Source of the DNA: Alphaproteobacteria bacterium
GTDB taxonomy: Bacteria; Pseudomonadota; Alphaproteobacteria; Rickettsiales; JAFLCR01
Direction of reading: 5' to 3'
NCBI GenBank assembly: GCA_017302755.1
Contig: JAFLCR010000029.1
Span: 1-14,801 of the forward strand
Length of the DNA: 14,801 nucleotides
Shown here one piece after another: positions 1 through 9,204 of the stretch. Position 1 is the first letter of the stretch; the number at the start of each line of letters is the position of its first letter. The notes below the pieces were generated by a model, which was given only the letters and a program-made list of their open reading frames with translations, searched no databases and was not told where the DNA came from. A program made the position numbers and the translations under genes.

Positions 1-1319
1 ACGAGAATCACCTTCTCCCCGCGATGCGCCCAGTCTTCGGCGTCTTCCGCCGTGAACACGACCTTGCCGGAAGCCGCGCCCGGCGAGGCAGGCAGGCCTT
101 TCGCCAGCACCTTCCTGGACGCTTTGGGATCAAGCGTGGGATGCAGCAATTGATCCAGCGAGGCGGGATCAATGCGTTTGATGGCTTCCTTCTTGTCGAT
201 GAGGCCTTCGCTGACCATATCGACGGCGATCTTGAGCGCGGCCCTGGCGGTGCGCTTGCCGTTGCGGGTCTGGAGCATCCAGAGCTTGCGGTTCTGCACC
301 GTGAACTCGATGTCCTGCATGTCTTTGTAATGCTTTTCGAGCTTCTGATAGATTTTCACCAGCTCGGCGTAGACGTCGGGCAGGCTTTCTTCCATCGCGG
401 GAGTGGTAAGCCCCTGCTCTTTTTTGCCGTAAATCGTAATCTGCTGCGGAGTGCGGATGCCGGCCACCACGTCCTCGCCCTGGGCGTTGATGAGGTATTC
501 GCCGTAAAACGCCTTCTCGCCGGTCGAGGGATTGCGCGTGAAGGCCACGCCGGTCGCGCAGTCGTCGCCCATGTTGCCGAACACCATCGCCTGCACGTTC
601 ACCGCCGTGCCCCAACTGGCGGGGATGTCGTTGAGACGGCGGTACGTCACCGCGCGGTGATTCATCCAGGATTTGAACACGGCGCCGATCGCGCCCCAGA
701 GCTGTTCCTTGACGTCCTGCGGGAACGGGTGGCCGAGCTTCTTCTCAATGAGCGCTTTGTATTGCACGACAAGGTCTTTCATGTCGTCGGCGTCGAGGTC
801 GGTATCCTGGAAGACGTGTTTGTCCTGCTTCTTGGCTTCCAGAATGTCCTCGAAATGGTGGTGCGGAAGATCGAGCACCACATCGGAATACATGGTCAGG
901 AAGCGGCGGTAGCTGTCGTACGCGAAGCGGGGGTTGTTTGTCTTCTTCGCCAGGCCTTCGGCGGTGGCGTCGTTGAGGCCGAGGTTCAGGATCGTGTCCA
1001 TCATGCCGGGCATCGAAGCGCGGGCGCCAGAGCGCACCGACACTAGCAGCGGGTTCGCCGCGTCGCCGAACGTCGCGCCGACGGTCTTTTCGATTTTCGT
1101 GAGCGCGGCAGTGACTTCCTTTTCCAGGGCGTCGGGGAATTTCTTGCCCAGGTCGTAGAACGCCGTGCAGACTTCGGTGGTGATCGTGAAGCCAGGCGGA
1201 ACCGGCAGGCCCAGCGAGCACATCTCAGCCAGGTTCGCGCCCTTGCCGCCGAGAAGGTTTTTCATATCGACTTTGCCTTCGGCCGAGCCGTCACCGAACG
1301 AATACACAAGCTTGGTCAT
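1..1319 (-). CDS. ppdK: Pyruvate, phosphate dikinase, N-terminal half (runs off the left edge)
   Basis: This enzyme interconverts pyruvate + ATP + phosphate and phosphoenolpyruvate + AMP + pyrophosphate in the cytoplasm. The visible part is 439 residues of a family usually near 880-900. Residues 22-33 (LLGGKGANLAEM) and 94-113 (starting SVRSGARASMPGMMD) are nucleotide-binding-domain hallmarks. A linker starting GLPASPGAASGK at residue 407 marks the approach to the swivelling phosphohistidine domain. The window ends just before that domain, so the catalytic histidine and the C-terminal PEP/pyruvate barrel are not visible. The start ATG is at 1319, preceded by GGGGAT about 7 nt upstream, and the N-terminus MTKLVYSFGDG is typical. 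It lies about 95 nt downstream of the methionine sulfoxide reductase gene on the same strand and is probably co-transcribed or separately promoted from that gap. Identification is secure. Confidence 0.96.
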   Translation of the reverse strand, partial: MTKLVYSFGDGSAEGKVDMKNLLGGKGANLAEMCSLGLPVPPGFTITTEVCTAFYDLGKKFPDALEKEVTAALTKIEKTVGATFGDAANPLLVSVRSGARASMPGMMDTILNLGLNDATAEGLAKKTNNPRFAYDSYRRFLTMYSDVVLDLPHHHFEDILEAKKQDKHVFQDTDLDADDMKDLVVQYKALIEKKLGHPFPQDVKEQLWGAIGAVFKSWMNHRAVTYRRLNDIPASWGTAVNVQAMVFGNMGDDCATGVAFTRNPSTGEKAFYGEYLINAQGEDVVAGIRTPQQITIYGKKEQGLTTPAMEESLPDVYAELVKIYQKLEKHYKDMQDIEFTVQNRKLWMLQTRNGKRTARAALKIAVDMVSEGLIDKKEAIKRIDPASLDQLLHPTLDPKASRKVLAKGLPASPGAASGKVVFTAEDAEDWAHRGEKVIL

Positions 1320-1325
1320 TCTATC

Positions 1326-1352
1326 CCCGCAGGATGCGCATAATTCTGCGGG
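1326..1352 (-). promoter_or_regulatory. Hairpin in the ppdK leader that may cover its ribosome binding site
   Basis: On the minus strand CCCGCAG (1352-1346) pairs perfectly with CTGCGGG (1332-1326) around a 13-nt loop. The 3' arm runs directly into the G-rich ribosome binding site (GGGGAT) a few bases before the ATG at 1319. No U-tract follows, so it is not a canonical terminator. A role in limiting translation of ppdK is inference only. Confidence 0.4.
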
Positions 1353-1414
1353 TTCTATAGAGAATTTGGGGCCGGAAAGCAATGCTTGGGTTGTGAAAGC
1401 TATGTGACAGAGGG

Positions 1415-1903
1415 TTACGGCAATTCGATTGCCGCGACAATGGCTTCCAGCCCCTTGGCATCGTCCTCGTCGAAACAGCTTAAATGCTCGCTATCCACAT
1501 CCAGAACCCCGTAAACTTCGCCGTTTTTCAGCATCGGCACCACGATTTCCGAGCGAGAGCGTGCCGAACAGGCAATATGCCCGGGGAATTGTTCGACATC
1601 CGGCACGATAAGCGTCTGTTTTTGCATCGCCACCTCACCGCAAACGCCCTTGCCGAAAGGAATGCGCGTGCAGGCGAGCGAGCCCTGGAAGGGGCCGAGG
1701 ACAAGTTCTTCCCTCGCCCCGTCGCGCAGGTAAAAGCCGACCCAGAAGAAGCCGAACGCTTCTTTCAGAATGGCGGCGATGTTAGCCAGGTTGGCGATCA
1801 GGTTCGGCTCGGCTTCGATGACTGCTTTGATCTGCGGCAATAGTTCCGCATAGCAAACGGGCTTGGGAAGGCCTTGAGCCACCAGGTGCAAGGTTTCAGC
1901 CAT
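1415..1903 (-). CDS. msrC: Free methionine-(R)-sulfoxide reductase (GAF-domain, fRMsr/YebR type)
   Basis: Reduces free L-methionine-(R)-sulfoxide in the cytoplasm, with thioredoxin-type recycling, and so repairs oxidised methionine. The 162-residue protein is a single GAF domain of the usual family length. Three cysteines lie at residues 78 (LACTRIPF), 88 (GKGVCGEVA) and 112 (HIACSARSRSE). Their spacing of 10 and 24 residues equals that of the catalytic and resolving cysteines of the E. coli enzyme (84, 94, 118). The GVLDVDSEHLSCF motif near residues 132-143 closes the ligand pocket. The start at 1903 has GAGG about 8 nt upstream. The gene sits between glyS and ppdK on the same strand. A generic GAF sensor is unlikely given the conserved cysteine triad. 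Confidence 0.92.
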   Translation of the reverse strand: MAETLHLVAQGLPKPVCYAELLPQIKAVIEAEPNLIANLANIAAILKEAFGFFWVGFYLRDGAREELVLGPFQGSLACTRIPFGKGVCGEVAMQKQTLIVPDVEQFPGHIACSARSRSEIVVPMLKNGEVYGVLDVDSEHLSCFDEDDAKGLEAIVAAIELP

Positions 1904-1919
1904 GATGAAGCCTCTTTTG

Positions 1920-1947
1920 TGTCATCCCAGCTTTCGCTGGGATGACA
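1920..1947. repeat. Short palindromic repeat between glyS and msrC
   Basis: A perfect 12-bp inverted repeat (TGTCATCCCAGC / GCTGGGATGACA) surrounds a 4-nt TTTC loop, immediately beyond the glyS stop. Its core matches the arms of the larger element at 4058-4165 (GTCATCCC...GGGATGAC). On the minus strand, the coding direction here, it is followed by an A-rich stretch rather than a U-tract. A U-tract exists only in the plus direction. It therefore looks like a dispersed repeat rather than a terminator for glyS, although it could protect the glyS mRNA 3' end. Confidence 0.75.
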
Positions 1948-1952
1948 ATTTT

Positions 1953-4040
1953 TTAAGCCGCCGCTTTCAAACTCTCCCCGCTGCCCTCGATCTGGCTAAA
2001 ATCGGCGATCTGGTTGCAGGTGGCCGCGTATTCGGAAAGCAGGTGAAGGCGGTTGGTGCGGATGGCCGCGTCCTTGTCGTTCACCAGCACTTTGTCGAAG
2101 AAGCGGTCGATGGGTTGGCGCAAGGAGGCGAGCTGGGCCATCGCGGCTTCGTAGTTTTCACTCTTCAGCGCCTGGTCGATCAGGGGTTTGGCCTTGGCGA
2201 TGGCGGCGTGGAGGTCTTTTTCCTCAGGCGCGGAAAGCAGTTTGGCGTCGGCGGGTTTTTTGTAATCGGCCTTATCCTTCGCGCTTTCCTTTTTCAGGAT
2301 GTTCTCGGCACGCTTGTAACCGGCGAGCAAATTGTCGCCGTCGGGCGTTTCCAGCAGTTTCTGCACGGCTTTGGCGCGGGAAACGGTTTGCGTGAGGTCG
2401 TCGCCCTGGGTGCCGAAGACGGCGGAGATCACGTCGTGGCGGATGGCCTGTTCCTTGAGGCCCACTTTCAGGCGGTCGGCAATGAAGTCGATGAGTTCGC
2501 TCACCGTTTCGGCCTTGGCCTGCGGGAAGGCGGACACGGCTTTGCCGAAGGTCGCCTTGAGCGGCAGCTTGAGGCTGTTTTCCAGAATCAGGCGGATGAT
2601 GCCGAGTGCGGCGCGGCGAAGCGCGAACGGGTCTTTCGAGCCGGTCGGTTTTTCGCCGATGGCGAACATGCCGGCCAGCGTGTCGAGCTTCTCAGCCAAA
2701 GCCACGCAGAGCGATACCGGCGCTTTCGGGCAGGCGTCGGACGGGCCTTGCGGGGCGTAGTGGTCGCGGATGGCGTCGGCGATTTCCTGTGGCTCTTTCT
2801 GGTCGAGCGCGTAGTAGCGGCCCATGATGCCCTGAAGCTCAGCGAACTCGCCCACCATGCCGGATACCAGATCGGCCTTGCAGAGGCTGGCGGCGCGGGC
2901 GACGTGTTTCTGCACCGTCGCGTCGAAGCAGAGTTCCTTGGCGATATGTTCAGCAAGGAGCGCGATGCGTTTCACGCGCTCGGCCACCGTGCCAAGCCTG
3001 GCATGAAAGACGATGCTTTCCAGATCTTTGTTGCGCGAAGCTAATGGGGTTTTGCGGTCGAGGTCCCAGAAGAATTTGCCGTCGGAAAGGCGCGCTTTTA
3101 ACACGCGCTCATTGCCGACGATGATGTTCGCGCCGCCATCGGCCGCCTTGAGGTTCGCCACGAACAGGAAGCGGTTCGAGATGCTGCCGTCCTTGGTGTA
3201 GAGCGCGAAGTATTTTTGATGCGAGCGCATCACCGTGTTCAGCGCTTCGGGCGGCACGGTGAGGAAACTCTTGTCGAACTCGCCGATCAGCACGACCGGG
3301 TATTCCACCAGGCCGGTGACTTCGTCGAGCAGCGCGTTATCGTGACGAATTTCCAAGCCTGCTTCGGCAGCTTTTTCGCGGGCAAGATCCCAGATTTTTT
3401 CGCGGCGCTCCTCACGGTCCAGCACCACGCGGGCTTCGCGCAGGGATGTGAGGTATTCGTCTATGTTCTCCACCTGGATCGAGCCCGGAGCATGAAAGCG
3501 GTGGCCATAGGTGACGTTTCCCGCCTTGATGCCCGCAAAGGAAACCGGCAGCACCTTGCCGTCGAACAGGCACAGAATGCTATGCAGCGGGCGCACCCAG
3601 CGCGCGCCGCCGGAACCCCAGCGCATCGATTTAGGCCAGGTGATGCCGGCGATCGCCTGCTCAAGAATCGGCAACAGCGCCTCGGCAGTGGTGACGCCTT
3701 TCTGGCGGATGACGGCGAAAAAGCACTCCTCCCCGCCGACCGCGCGTTTTTCCAGTTGCTCGAGATGCACGCCAGAGGATTTGGCAAAGCCCGCGATCGC
3801 GGCGGGCGCGGCGGTGACTTTCGGGCCTTTCTTCTCGATTAACTTGTCCGGCTGGGTGGCGGGCAGCCCCTGCACGATCAGGCTCAGGCGGCGCGGCGTC
3901 ACGTGGCAGCGCTTCGCGTCGAATTTCAGGCCAGCTTCGTCCAGCCCCGCTTTCACCAGGGCGGAGAAATCGGCCGCGGCCTTCTCCTGCATGCGGGCGG
4001 GGATTTCCTCGGAAAAAAGTTCAAGCAGCAATTCGGCCAT
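1953..4040 (-). CDS. glyS: Glycine--tRNA ligase, beta subunit
   Basis: Beta subunit of the bacterial alpha2-beta2 glycyl-tRNA synthetase. It binds tRNA-Gly and is required, with the alpha subunit, for charging it with glycine. At 695 residues it has the normal length. The N-terminus MAELLLELFSEEIPARMQ is the family signature, followed by TPRRLSLIVQGLP at residues 48-60 and WPKSMRWGSGGARWVRPLHS at 135-154. The C-terminal roughly 120 residues, containing RFFDKVLVND, correspond to the anticodon-binding DALR region. The start at 4040 is supported by GAGGAAG about 7 nt upstream. It is separated from glyQ by panD and by a palindromic element, which is unusual because glyQ and glyS normally abut. 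Very large antisense frames on the plus strand are composition artefacts. Confidence 0.97.
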   Translation of the reverse strand: MAELLLELFSEEIPARMQEKAAADFSALVKAGLDEAGLKFDAKRCHVTPRRLSLIVQGLPATQPDKLIEKKGPKVTAAPAAIAGFAKSSGVHLEQLEKRAVGGEECFFAVIRQKGVTTAEALLPILEQAIAGITWPKSMRWGSGGARWVRPLHSILCLFDGKVLPVSFAGIKAGNVTYGHRFHAPGSIQVENIDEYLTSLREARVVLDREERREKIWDLAREKAAEAGLEIRHDNALLDEVTGLVEYPVVLIGEFDKSFLTVPPEALNTVMRSHQKYFALYTKDGSISNRFLFVANLKAADGGANIIVGNERVLKARLSDGKFFWDLDRKTPLASRNKDLESIVFHARLGTVAERVKRIALLAEHIAKELCFDATVQKHVARAASLCKADLVSGMVGEFAELQGIMGRYYALDQKEPQEIADAIRDHYAPQGPSDACPKAPVSLCVALAEKLDTLAGMFAIGEKPTGSKDPFALRRAALGIIRLILENSLKLPLKATFGKAVSAFPQAKAETVSELIDFIADRLKVGLKEQAIRHDVISAVFGTQGDDLTQTVSRAKAVQKLLETPDGDNLLAGYKRAENILKKESAKDKADYKKPADAKLLSAPEEKDLHAAIAKAKPLIDQALKSENYEAAMAQLASLRQPIDRFFDKVLVNDKDAAIRTNRLHLLSEYAATCNQIADFSQIEGSGESLKAAA

Positions 4041-4057
4041 AGGATTCTTCCTCTACC

Positions 4058-4165
4058 TCGTCACCCCGGCGAAGGCCGGGGTCCAGCAGCGCACAGCGCC
4101 AAACGAACGACACCATGCGGCGCTTGCCGCGCCGGGCTGGATCCCGGCCTTCGCCGGGATGACGA
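4058..4165. repeat. Long palindromic intergenic element between panD and glyS
   Basis: Two 30-nt arms (4058-4087 and 4136-4165) are inverted copies with 28 of 30 positions matching. The arms begin TCGTCA and end GTCCAGC or GATCCAGC. Each arm is itself a small hairpin of the type CCCGGC-GAAG-GCCGGG. The 48-nt centre contains further complementarity (AGCGCC near 4094 with GGCGCT near 4119). Together with the related 12-bp palindrome at 1920-1947 it is a member of a dispersed, MITE-like or REP-like family. There is no coding capacity. It occupies most of the 140-nt gap between panD and glyS and could fold in the transcript. Confidence 0.85.
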
Positions 4166-4180
4166 AAGTTAGGAGTTTGG

Positions 4181-4531
4181 TCATGACGTTACCTTGTTCT
4201 TGCCGTTCAGCGGAACGATCTTCGGTTTGTGTTTCTTCGCTTCCTCAGGCGTCATCTGGGCGTAGGCGCAGATGATCACCAGGTCGCCAGGCTGGCACAG
4301 CCGCGCCGCGGCGCCGTTGATGCCGATGATGCCGCTCTTTTTCTTGCCTTCGATCACATAGGTCGTGAAGCGCGCGCCGGTGTTGATGTTCAGCACGTCC
4401 ACCTGTTCGTGCGCCAGCAGACCGGCGGCGTCCATCAGGTCGCGGGCGATGGTGATCGAGCCGTTGTAGTGGAGGTCCGCCTGCGTCACCGTCGCGCGGT
4501 GGAGCTTGCATTTGAGGAGCGTCAACATCAT
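4181..4531 (-). CDS. panD: Aspartate 1-decarboxylase proenzyme
   Basis: Decarboxylates L-aspartate to beta-alanine for pantothenate and coenzyme A synthesis. The proenzyme self-cleaves to create a pyruvoyl cofactor. With the ATG at 4531 the protein is 116 residues and its numbering matches E. coli exactly: Lys9, the Gly24-Ser25 cleavage site in DLHYNGSIT, Arg54 and Tyr58 (GARFTTY), then the NGAAARLCQPGDLVIIC core. An ATG 3 nt downstream (4528) is also possible. The start overlaps the glyQ stop as ATGA, indicating translational coupling. An in-frame ATG at 4585 exists but would add 18 non-family residues. The C-terminus is about 10 residues shorter than in E. coli, after the conserved fold. 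Its position between glyQ and glyS is unusual. Confidence 0.94.
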   Translation of the reverse strand: MMLTLLKCKLHRATVTQADLHYNGSITIARDLMDAAGLLAHEQVDVLNINTGARFTTYVIEGKKKSGIIGINGAAARLCQPGDLVIICAYAQMTPEEAKKHKPKIVPLNGKNKVTS

Positions 4532-5400
4532 GCGGCTTCGGCCTCTTTCGCAGGCATTTCTTTTTCCATCCAGCCTTCGCAACACGCTTTTGCCAAGGCG
4601 CGGACGCGGGCGATATAGGCCGCGCGTTCAGTGACGCTGATCACGCCGCGCGCATCCAGCAAGTTGAAGCAATGGCTCGCCTTGATGCACTGGTCATATG
4701 CGGGGAGCGGGAGCTTTTTCGCCAGCAGCGCGTTGCATTCCTGCTCGTGTTCGCCGAAGCGGTTGAACAGCAGGTCCGTGTTCGCGTATTCGAGGTTGAA
4801 GGCGGAGAATTCGCGTTCGTTTTCGAGGTAGACGTCGCCGTAGGTCACCCCTGCCCCGTTCCAGTCGAGGTCGTAGACGTTCTCGCATTCCTGGATGTAC
4901 ATCGCCAGGCGTTCAAGGCCGTAGGTGATTTCGCCGGAAACAGGCGCGCATTCGATGCCGCCCACCTGCTGGAAATACGTGAACTGCGTCACTTCCATGC
5001 CGTCGCACCACACTTCCCAGCCCAGCCCCCAGGCGCCGAGCGTCGGGCTTTCCCAGTCATCTTCGACAAAGCGGATATCGTGCATTTTGGGGTCGATGCC
5101 GAGCTCAAAGAGGCTTTGCAGGTAAAGCTCCTGGATGTTCTCCGGCGAGGGTTTCAGGATGACCTGGAACTGGTAATAATGCTGCAAACGGTTGGGGTTT
5201 TCACCATAGCGACCGTCTTTCGGGCGGCGCGAGGGTTGCACATACGCGGCTTTCCACGGCTTGGGGCCGAGCGCCCGCAGCGTGGTGGCCGGGTGAAAAG
5301 TGCCCGCTCCCATTTCCATGTCATAGGGCTGAAGAATCACGCAGCCTTGGCGAGCCCAGTAGGACTGGAGGGTGAGGATGATGTCCTGAAAGGATTTCAT
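4528..5400 (-). CDS. glyQ: Glycine--tRNA ligase, alpha subunit
   Basis: Catalytic subunit of the alpha2-beta2 glycyl-tRNA synthetase, which activates glycine with ATP. The 290-residue protein is of normal length and shows strongly conserved blocks: SFQDIILTLQSYWARQGC at residues 3-20, a block beginning YVQPSRRPKDGRYGENPN at 53, and the FVEDDWESPTLGAWGLGWEV stretch at 111-130. The ATG at 5400 gives the canonical MKSFQDIIL start, although no good Shine-Dalgarno sequence is visible. A small CGCCT-AGGCG hairpin lies about 8 nt upstream. It is the first gene of the minus-strand cluster, and its stop codon overlaps the start of panD. Its promoter must lie in the 5401-5677 spacer shared with the divergent rRNA unit. 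Confidence 0.97.
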   Translation of the reverse strand: MKSFQDIILTLQSYWARQGCVILQPYDMEMGAGTFHPATTLRALGPKPWKAAYVQPSRRPKDGRYGENPNRLQHYYQFQVILKPSPENIQELYLQSLFELGIDPKMHDIRFVEDDWESPTLGAWGLGWEVWCDGMEVTQFTYFQQVGGIECAPVSGEITYGLERLAMYIQECENVYDLDWNGAGVTYGDVYLENEREFSAFNLEYANTDLLFNRFGEHEQECNALLAKKLPLPAYDQCIKASHCFNLLDARGVISVTERAAYIARVRALAKACCEGWMEKEMPAKEAEAA

Positions 5401-5538
5401 TGCAAACGCCTAAAAAACAGGCGGCGAAGATAGCACCTAATCGGCGGGGGTCAAGCTTAGCAGGGGGTGTGCCCGGTTCGTGAAGCCCCTCCTTTTCGCC
5501 TCTGCGCCGCCAGCACTTGTAGGCTGGGGCGCGGTGCG

Positions 5539-5568
5539 CTATATTTAGATCACGCTGATTTGCAGCAA
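5539..5568 (-). promoter_or_regulatory. glyQ: Candidate promoter for the glyQ cluster
   Basis: On the minus strand, TTGCTG (5568-5563) is followed after 18 nt by ATATAG (5544-5539), a fair sigma-70-like pair about 140 nt upstream of the glyQ ATG. No better pair was noticed in the spacer. The match is modest and the call is tentative. Confidence 0.3.
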
Positions 5569-5597
5569 CAGCCCCTCGAATCATCCGGTTTTTATTC

Positions 5598-5657
5598 TCC
5601 AAGGCAGGCGGAGAGCCTGAAAAATCCTTGGAAAACACGCGATTTAGAAAAAATCGC
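5598..5657. other. Pair of hairpins in the glyQ / rRNA divergent spacer
   Basis: Two strong stem-loops lie back to back upstream of the rRNA promoter. The first (5598-5632) is a nested stem, TCCAAGG with CCTTGGA enclosing CAGGC with GCCTG. The second (5639-5657) is a perfect 7-bp stem, GCGATTT-AGAAA-AAATCGC. No open frame with a plausible start runs through them. They could be operator or UP-region structures, or parts of a small RNA. The rest of 5401-5660 shows no gene. Confidence 0.45.
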
Positions 5658-5660
5658 ACA

Positions 5661-5705
5661 TGGAATAAAAAACCTGATTGACTTCAAACAAGGCTTAGCT
5701 ATAAC
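5661..5705 (+). promoter_or_regulatory. Promoter of the 23S-5S rRNA unit with A-rich upstream element
   Basis: TTGACT (5678-5683) and TATAAC (5700-5705) are separated by 16 nt. An A-rich tract (GGAATAAAAAACC, 5662-5674) lies directly upstream of the -35 box, as in UP elements of rRNA promoters. Transcription would start near 5712, about 180 nt before the mature 23S 5' end. No 16S or tRNA gene lies between this promoter and the 23S gene. Confidence 0.7.
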
Positions 5706-5715
5706 AGCGACTCCT

Positions 5716-5750
5716 CGGGCGGCCAGCCTGCCCGGCTTTTTGAAATTGTG
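5716..5750 (+). promoter_or_regulatory. rRNA leader with boxB-like hairpin and boxA-like antitermination site
   Basis: Just after the predicted start of transcription, CGGGC (5716-5720) pairs with GCCCG (5730-5734). GCTTTTTGAAATTGTG (5735-5750) follows at once and resembles the boxA-type element (GCTCTTTAACAATT in E. coli) of bacterial rRNA leaders. Such elements normally precede 16S. Here the element precedes 23S, implying that the 23S-5S unit has its own antitermination leader. The resemblance is by eye. Confidence 0.5.
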
Positions 5751-5770
5751 AATGAAGCAAAAATACACCG
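5750..5770 (+). repeat. Outer stem, 5' arm, of the 23S precursor
   Basis: This 21-nt arm, starting GAATGAAGC and ending ATACACCG, is the reverse complement of 8679-8700 except for one extra T in the 3' copy. The two arms bracket the whole 23S gene and its inner processing stem. They likely pair in the primary transcript as an RNase III or antitermination-associated stem. Confidence 0.7.
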
Positions 5771-5773
5771 CGT

Positions 5774-5841
5774 GACGCGCCCTTTTCTCAATGGGGCGTG
5801 TCAGTAATGTCTTGGTAGACAAATACCAAAATACATTACTG
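5774..5841 (+). other. Two leader hairpins between the outer and inner 23S stems
   Basis: TGACGCGCCC (near 5773) pairs with GGGCGTGTCA, with one G-U wobble. It is followed at once by a second stem, CAGTAATGT with ACATTACTG, enclosing TTGGTA with TACCAA. These fill the spacer between the two long-range stems and probably fold as independent domains of the precursor RNA. Confidence 0.5.
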
Positions 5842-5861
5842 CGGGTGCCCAGGACCTTTTG

Positions 5862-5889
5862 GTTCTGCGCGTCTCGTAGTAATGCCATA

Positions 5890-5896
<7 letters not shown>
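5862..5896 (+). repeat. Inner processing stem, 5' arm, of 23S rRNA
   Basis: The arm pairs with 8622-8655. A 15-bp perfect helix (5862-5876 with 8641-8655) is followed by a 2-nt bulge, a further 13-bp perfect helix (5879-5891 with 8628-8640), and then TTAAG/CTTAA, which is helix 1 of mature 23S. This is the expected RNase III processing stem that brings the 23S ends together. Confidence 0.85.
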
Positions 5897-8621
<2,725 letters not shown>

Positions 8622-8630
<9 letters not shown>

Positions 8631-8655
8631 ATGGCATTACCGAGACGCGCAGAAC
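8622..8655 (+). repeat. Inner processing stem, 3' arm, of 23S rRNA
   Basis: Complement of 5862-5896, as described for the 5' arm. Its last 8 bases (8648-8655, CGCAGAAC) can instead form a perfect local hairpin with GTTCTGCG at 8662-8669 around a 6-nt loop. The transcript therefore has two mutually exclusive pairings here. Confidence 0.85.
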
Positions 8656-8678
8656 TAAACGGTTCTGCGAACATCAAC

Positions 8679-8700
8679 CGGTGTATTTTTTGCTTCATTC
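8679..8700 (+). repeat. Outer stem, 3' arm, of the 23S precursor
   Basis: Complement of 5750-5770 with a single bulged T. It lies in the 23S-5S spacer, about 27 nt before the 5S gene. The spacer carries no tRNA. Confidence 0.7.
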
Positions 8701-8726
8701 AGAAAGCAGCCCAAGGGCCGCTTATC

Positions 8727-8847
8727 TGGCTTGGTGACTATCGCGGAAGGACAAACACACGATCCCATACCGAACTCGACCGTGAAAACTTCCAGCGCTG
8801 ATGGTACTGCGTCTTAAGACGTGGGAGAGTAGGTCGTTGCCAAGCCT
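8727..8847 (+). rRNA. rrf: 5S ribosomal RNA
   Basis: About 120 nt with paired ends TGGCTTGG and CCAAGCC, the conserved loop CATACCGAACTCG at 8766-8778, and the 3' segment GTGGGAGAGTAGGTCG near 8821-8835. The terminal stem is extended by 14 further base pairs: 8713-8726 (AAGGGCCGCTTATC) with 8848-8861. It lies 97 nt after the 23S gene on the same strand. Ends are approximate to 1-2 nt. Confidence 0.95.
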
Positions 8848-8872
8848 GATAAGCGGCCCTTTTGCTTTTTTT
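8848..8872 (+). terminator. Terminator of the 23S-5S unit
   Basis: The 3' arm of the extended 5S stem (GATAAGCGGCCCTT) runs into TTGC and then a run of seven T (8866-8872). This fits a rho-independent terminator that uses the whole 5S-enclosing stem as its hairpin. No tRNA follows. Confidence 0.65.
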
Positions 8873-8887
8873 GCACTTTTGCGTGCG

Positions 8888-8917
8888 TTGACATCACCTT
8901 TCTTACCCTTACAACTA
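8888..8917 (+). promoter_or_regulatory. Candidate promoter upstream of the RTX locus
   Basis: A perfect TTGACA (8888-8893) is followed after 17 nt by a weak ACAACT (8911-8916). It lies between the rRNA terminator and the first RTX-related frame, 30 nt before its ATG. The -10 match is poor, so this is tentative. Confidence 0.35.
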
Positions 8918-8946
8918 TTAAACATACTCATTCCCATAAGTGTTTT

Positions 8947-9204
8947 ATGGCTAAGCCCAACCATGATCTGATTCATTTCGCTGGCACGATTGCCCCCTAT
9001 TCTACCACGTTCGTGAGTCCTTACATGCTGAAAACCAGGACGCTCGATAACACGTGCCGCGTAAACAATACGACCTACGACGACTTCGAAGGCCATGGCG
9101 CAATGTTCGGCTCCCCTGCGAGCGAAGTGCCGCTGTTAGAAGACCCTCAAAGAAATTTTCAGATCGGGCAGCGGATTTCCGATTGTAAATACAGCTCTTA
9201 TTAA
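8947..9204 (+). pseudogene. Truncated paralogue of the N-terminal domain of the downstream RTX protein
   Basis: An 85-residue frame whose first 50 residues align without gaps to the start of the next protein. Shared residues include M1, A2, N5, D7-L8-I9, F11, T14, A16, P25-Y26, T32, T36, G49 and G51, and after a 3-residue shift the LED motif near residue 65. It stops before any RTX nonapeptide and lacks the C-terminal secretion region. No Shine-Dalgarno sequence is evident before its ATG (context TTTTATGGC, the same as in the downstream gene). It is either a decayed duplicate cut short by deletion or a stand-alone copy of the head domain. It lies 23 nt upstream of the full-length gene. The alignment is by eye and no function is known for this domain. 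Confidence 0.55.

Noticed and set aside
1920..1954. Hairpin plus T-run read as a terminator
   Set aside because: The T-run follows the hairpin only in the plus direction, while all flanking genes are on the minus strand. It fits better as a dispersed palindrome.
1902..3044. Long plus-strand open frame (380 residues) opposite glyS, and similar ones opposite ppdK and glyQ
   Set aside because: They are antisense to well-conserved genes and show composition typical of GC-rich third-position shadows (runs of V, G, A, R, H, F). They have no recognisable domain.
4531..4585. Upstream ATG at 4585 as the panD start
   Set aside because: It would add 18 residues not found in the family and overlap glyQ extensively. 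The ATG at 4531 reproduces E. coli residue numbering, including the Gly24-Ser25 cleavage site.
5467..5751. 94-residue plus-strand frame across the glyQ-rRNA spacer
   Set aside because: It runs through the rRNA promoter, the leader hairpins and the boxA-like element. It has no ribosome binding site and no protein-like composition.
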